In this document: positions 4,631-5,089 of the stretch, piece after piece | How the letters are laid out: every line of letters begins with the position of its first letter | Numbering within the stretch: position 1 is the first letter of the stretch | Origin: Streptosporangiaceae bacterium | Lineage (GTDB): Bacteria; Actinomycetota; Actinomycetes; Streptosporangiales; Streptosporangiaceae | NCBI GenBank assembly: GCA_030040815.1 | Contig: JASHSZ010000529.1 | Coordinates: forward strand, 1 to 5,089 | Length of the DNA: 5,089 bases | Direction: 5' to 3' | Notes under the pieces: model-generated | Database searches by the model: none | What the model was told of the DNA's origin: nothing | Seen by the model: only the letters and a program-made list of their open reading frames with translations | Translations under genes and position numbers: made by a program

Positions 4631-5089
4631 TCACCCGCCGTTGCCCGGCCGGACCGCGGTGACTGTCAGCAGGGACGCCGAGCCTTGGCACGCGGTCGAG
4701 CTGTAGGAGATATACAGCGGCACGGTCTGGTTGGGCGGGATGACCGCCAGCCAGTCGGTCGGCACCTGTGTGCAGGCCGAGGCGGGGTAGTTGCCGGCAT
4801 CCGAGATCTGCAGCGTGGCATACGCGAAGCCGCCCGGCGCGAGCGTGACGAGCTCGCGCGTGGTCGTCGGGTTCTCCGTCGAGGGCTGGCCTACGTCGGT
4901 GACTGGCGTTCCGGCGGCCAGCGCGACGCCGGGAAAGCCGTACAGCGTGCAGGGCACGTTGTCAAGGTTCTTAAAGACGATGGTGACTTCCACCGCGCCC
5001 GCGGTGCCCTGGGTCAAACCGATTGACCCGTTCAGGTACCGGGTCAGGCAGCCGGCCGCGGCGCCGGTGGCGGGGGCGGCGGGCTGGCT
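4631..5089 (-). CDS. DUF4232 exported protein, N-terminus outside the window
   Basis: The last 152 codons of a minus-strand gene that enters from the right edge in frame; a TTG at 5017 is internal, not the start. The domain matches the actinobacterial DUF4232 pattern: a first Cys (visible residue 14), the turn TQGTAGAVEVTIVFKN (26-41), then the signature-like PCTLYGFPGVAL (46-57), a LAPGGFAYATL strand (83-93), and two late Cys residues (106 and 134). Four Cys at these places suggest two disulfides, fitting an extracytoplasmic protein. The visible start is an Ala/Pro/Gly-rich linker (SQPAAPATGAAAG), as often follows a signal peptide or lipobox in this family; that part is not in the window. 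DUF4232 function is unknown to me. It is convergent with the kinase gene. Confidence 0.85.
   Translation of the reverse strand, partial: SQPAAPATGAAAGCLTRYLNGSIGLTQGTAGAVEVTIVFKNLDNVPCTLYGFPGVALAAGTPVTDVGQPSTENPTTTRELVTLAPGGFAYATLQISDAGNYPASACTQVPTDWLAVIPPNQTVPLYISYSSTACQGSASLLTVTAVRPGNGG

Overview
The window is GC-rich, with strong G/C preference at third codon positions, GTG starts beside ATG, and a DUF4232 protein. Together these point to an actinobacterium (Actinomycetota). The genus cannot be fixed from the sequence. It reads as ordinary chromosomal DNA: I see no insertion sequence, integrase, CRISPR array, tRNA or rRNA gene.

Layout, left to right. (1) Positions 1-190 look like a divergent gap: a possible minus-strand gene starts at 11 and leaves the window, and a plus-strand gene starts near 191. 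(2) 191-994 (+) encodes a TroA/BtuF-type helical-backbone metal or cobalamin receptor with no convincing signal peptide. (3) 995-1402 holds no credible gene but has a strong nested hairpin (1028-1077), a related imperfect direct repeat and weaker inverted repeats. (4) 1403-1648 (+) encodes an 81-residue NfeD-like OB-fold protein, and 1721-2887 (+) a 388-residue flotillin-like SPFH protein; a possible promoter lies between them. (5) 2906-3337 (-) is a VOC/PhnB-like protein, convergent with the flotillin gene. (6) 3446-3787 (+) is an unrecognised 113-residue protein that overlaps by 7 nt the start of 3781-4605 (+), an APH-type small-molecule kinase. (7) 4631-5089 (-) is the C-terminal part of a DUF4232 exported protein, convergent with the kinase and separated from it by a short perfect inverted repeat.

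The clearest functional unit is the NfeD-like/flotillin pair, a well-known bacterial neighbourhood linked to membrane microdomains. Here neither protein has a transmembrane segment, so any membrane contact would be peripheral or through partners. The second unit is the orphan protein plus kinase, probably translationally coupled. The receptor, VOC and DUF4232 genes look like independent single genes. No complete new defence or biosynthetic system is visible; the best leads are the orphan-kinase pair, the soluble NfeD/flotillin pair and the structured 995-1402 gap.
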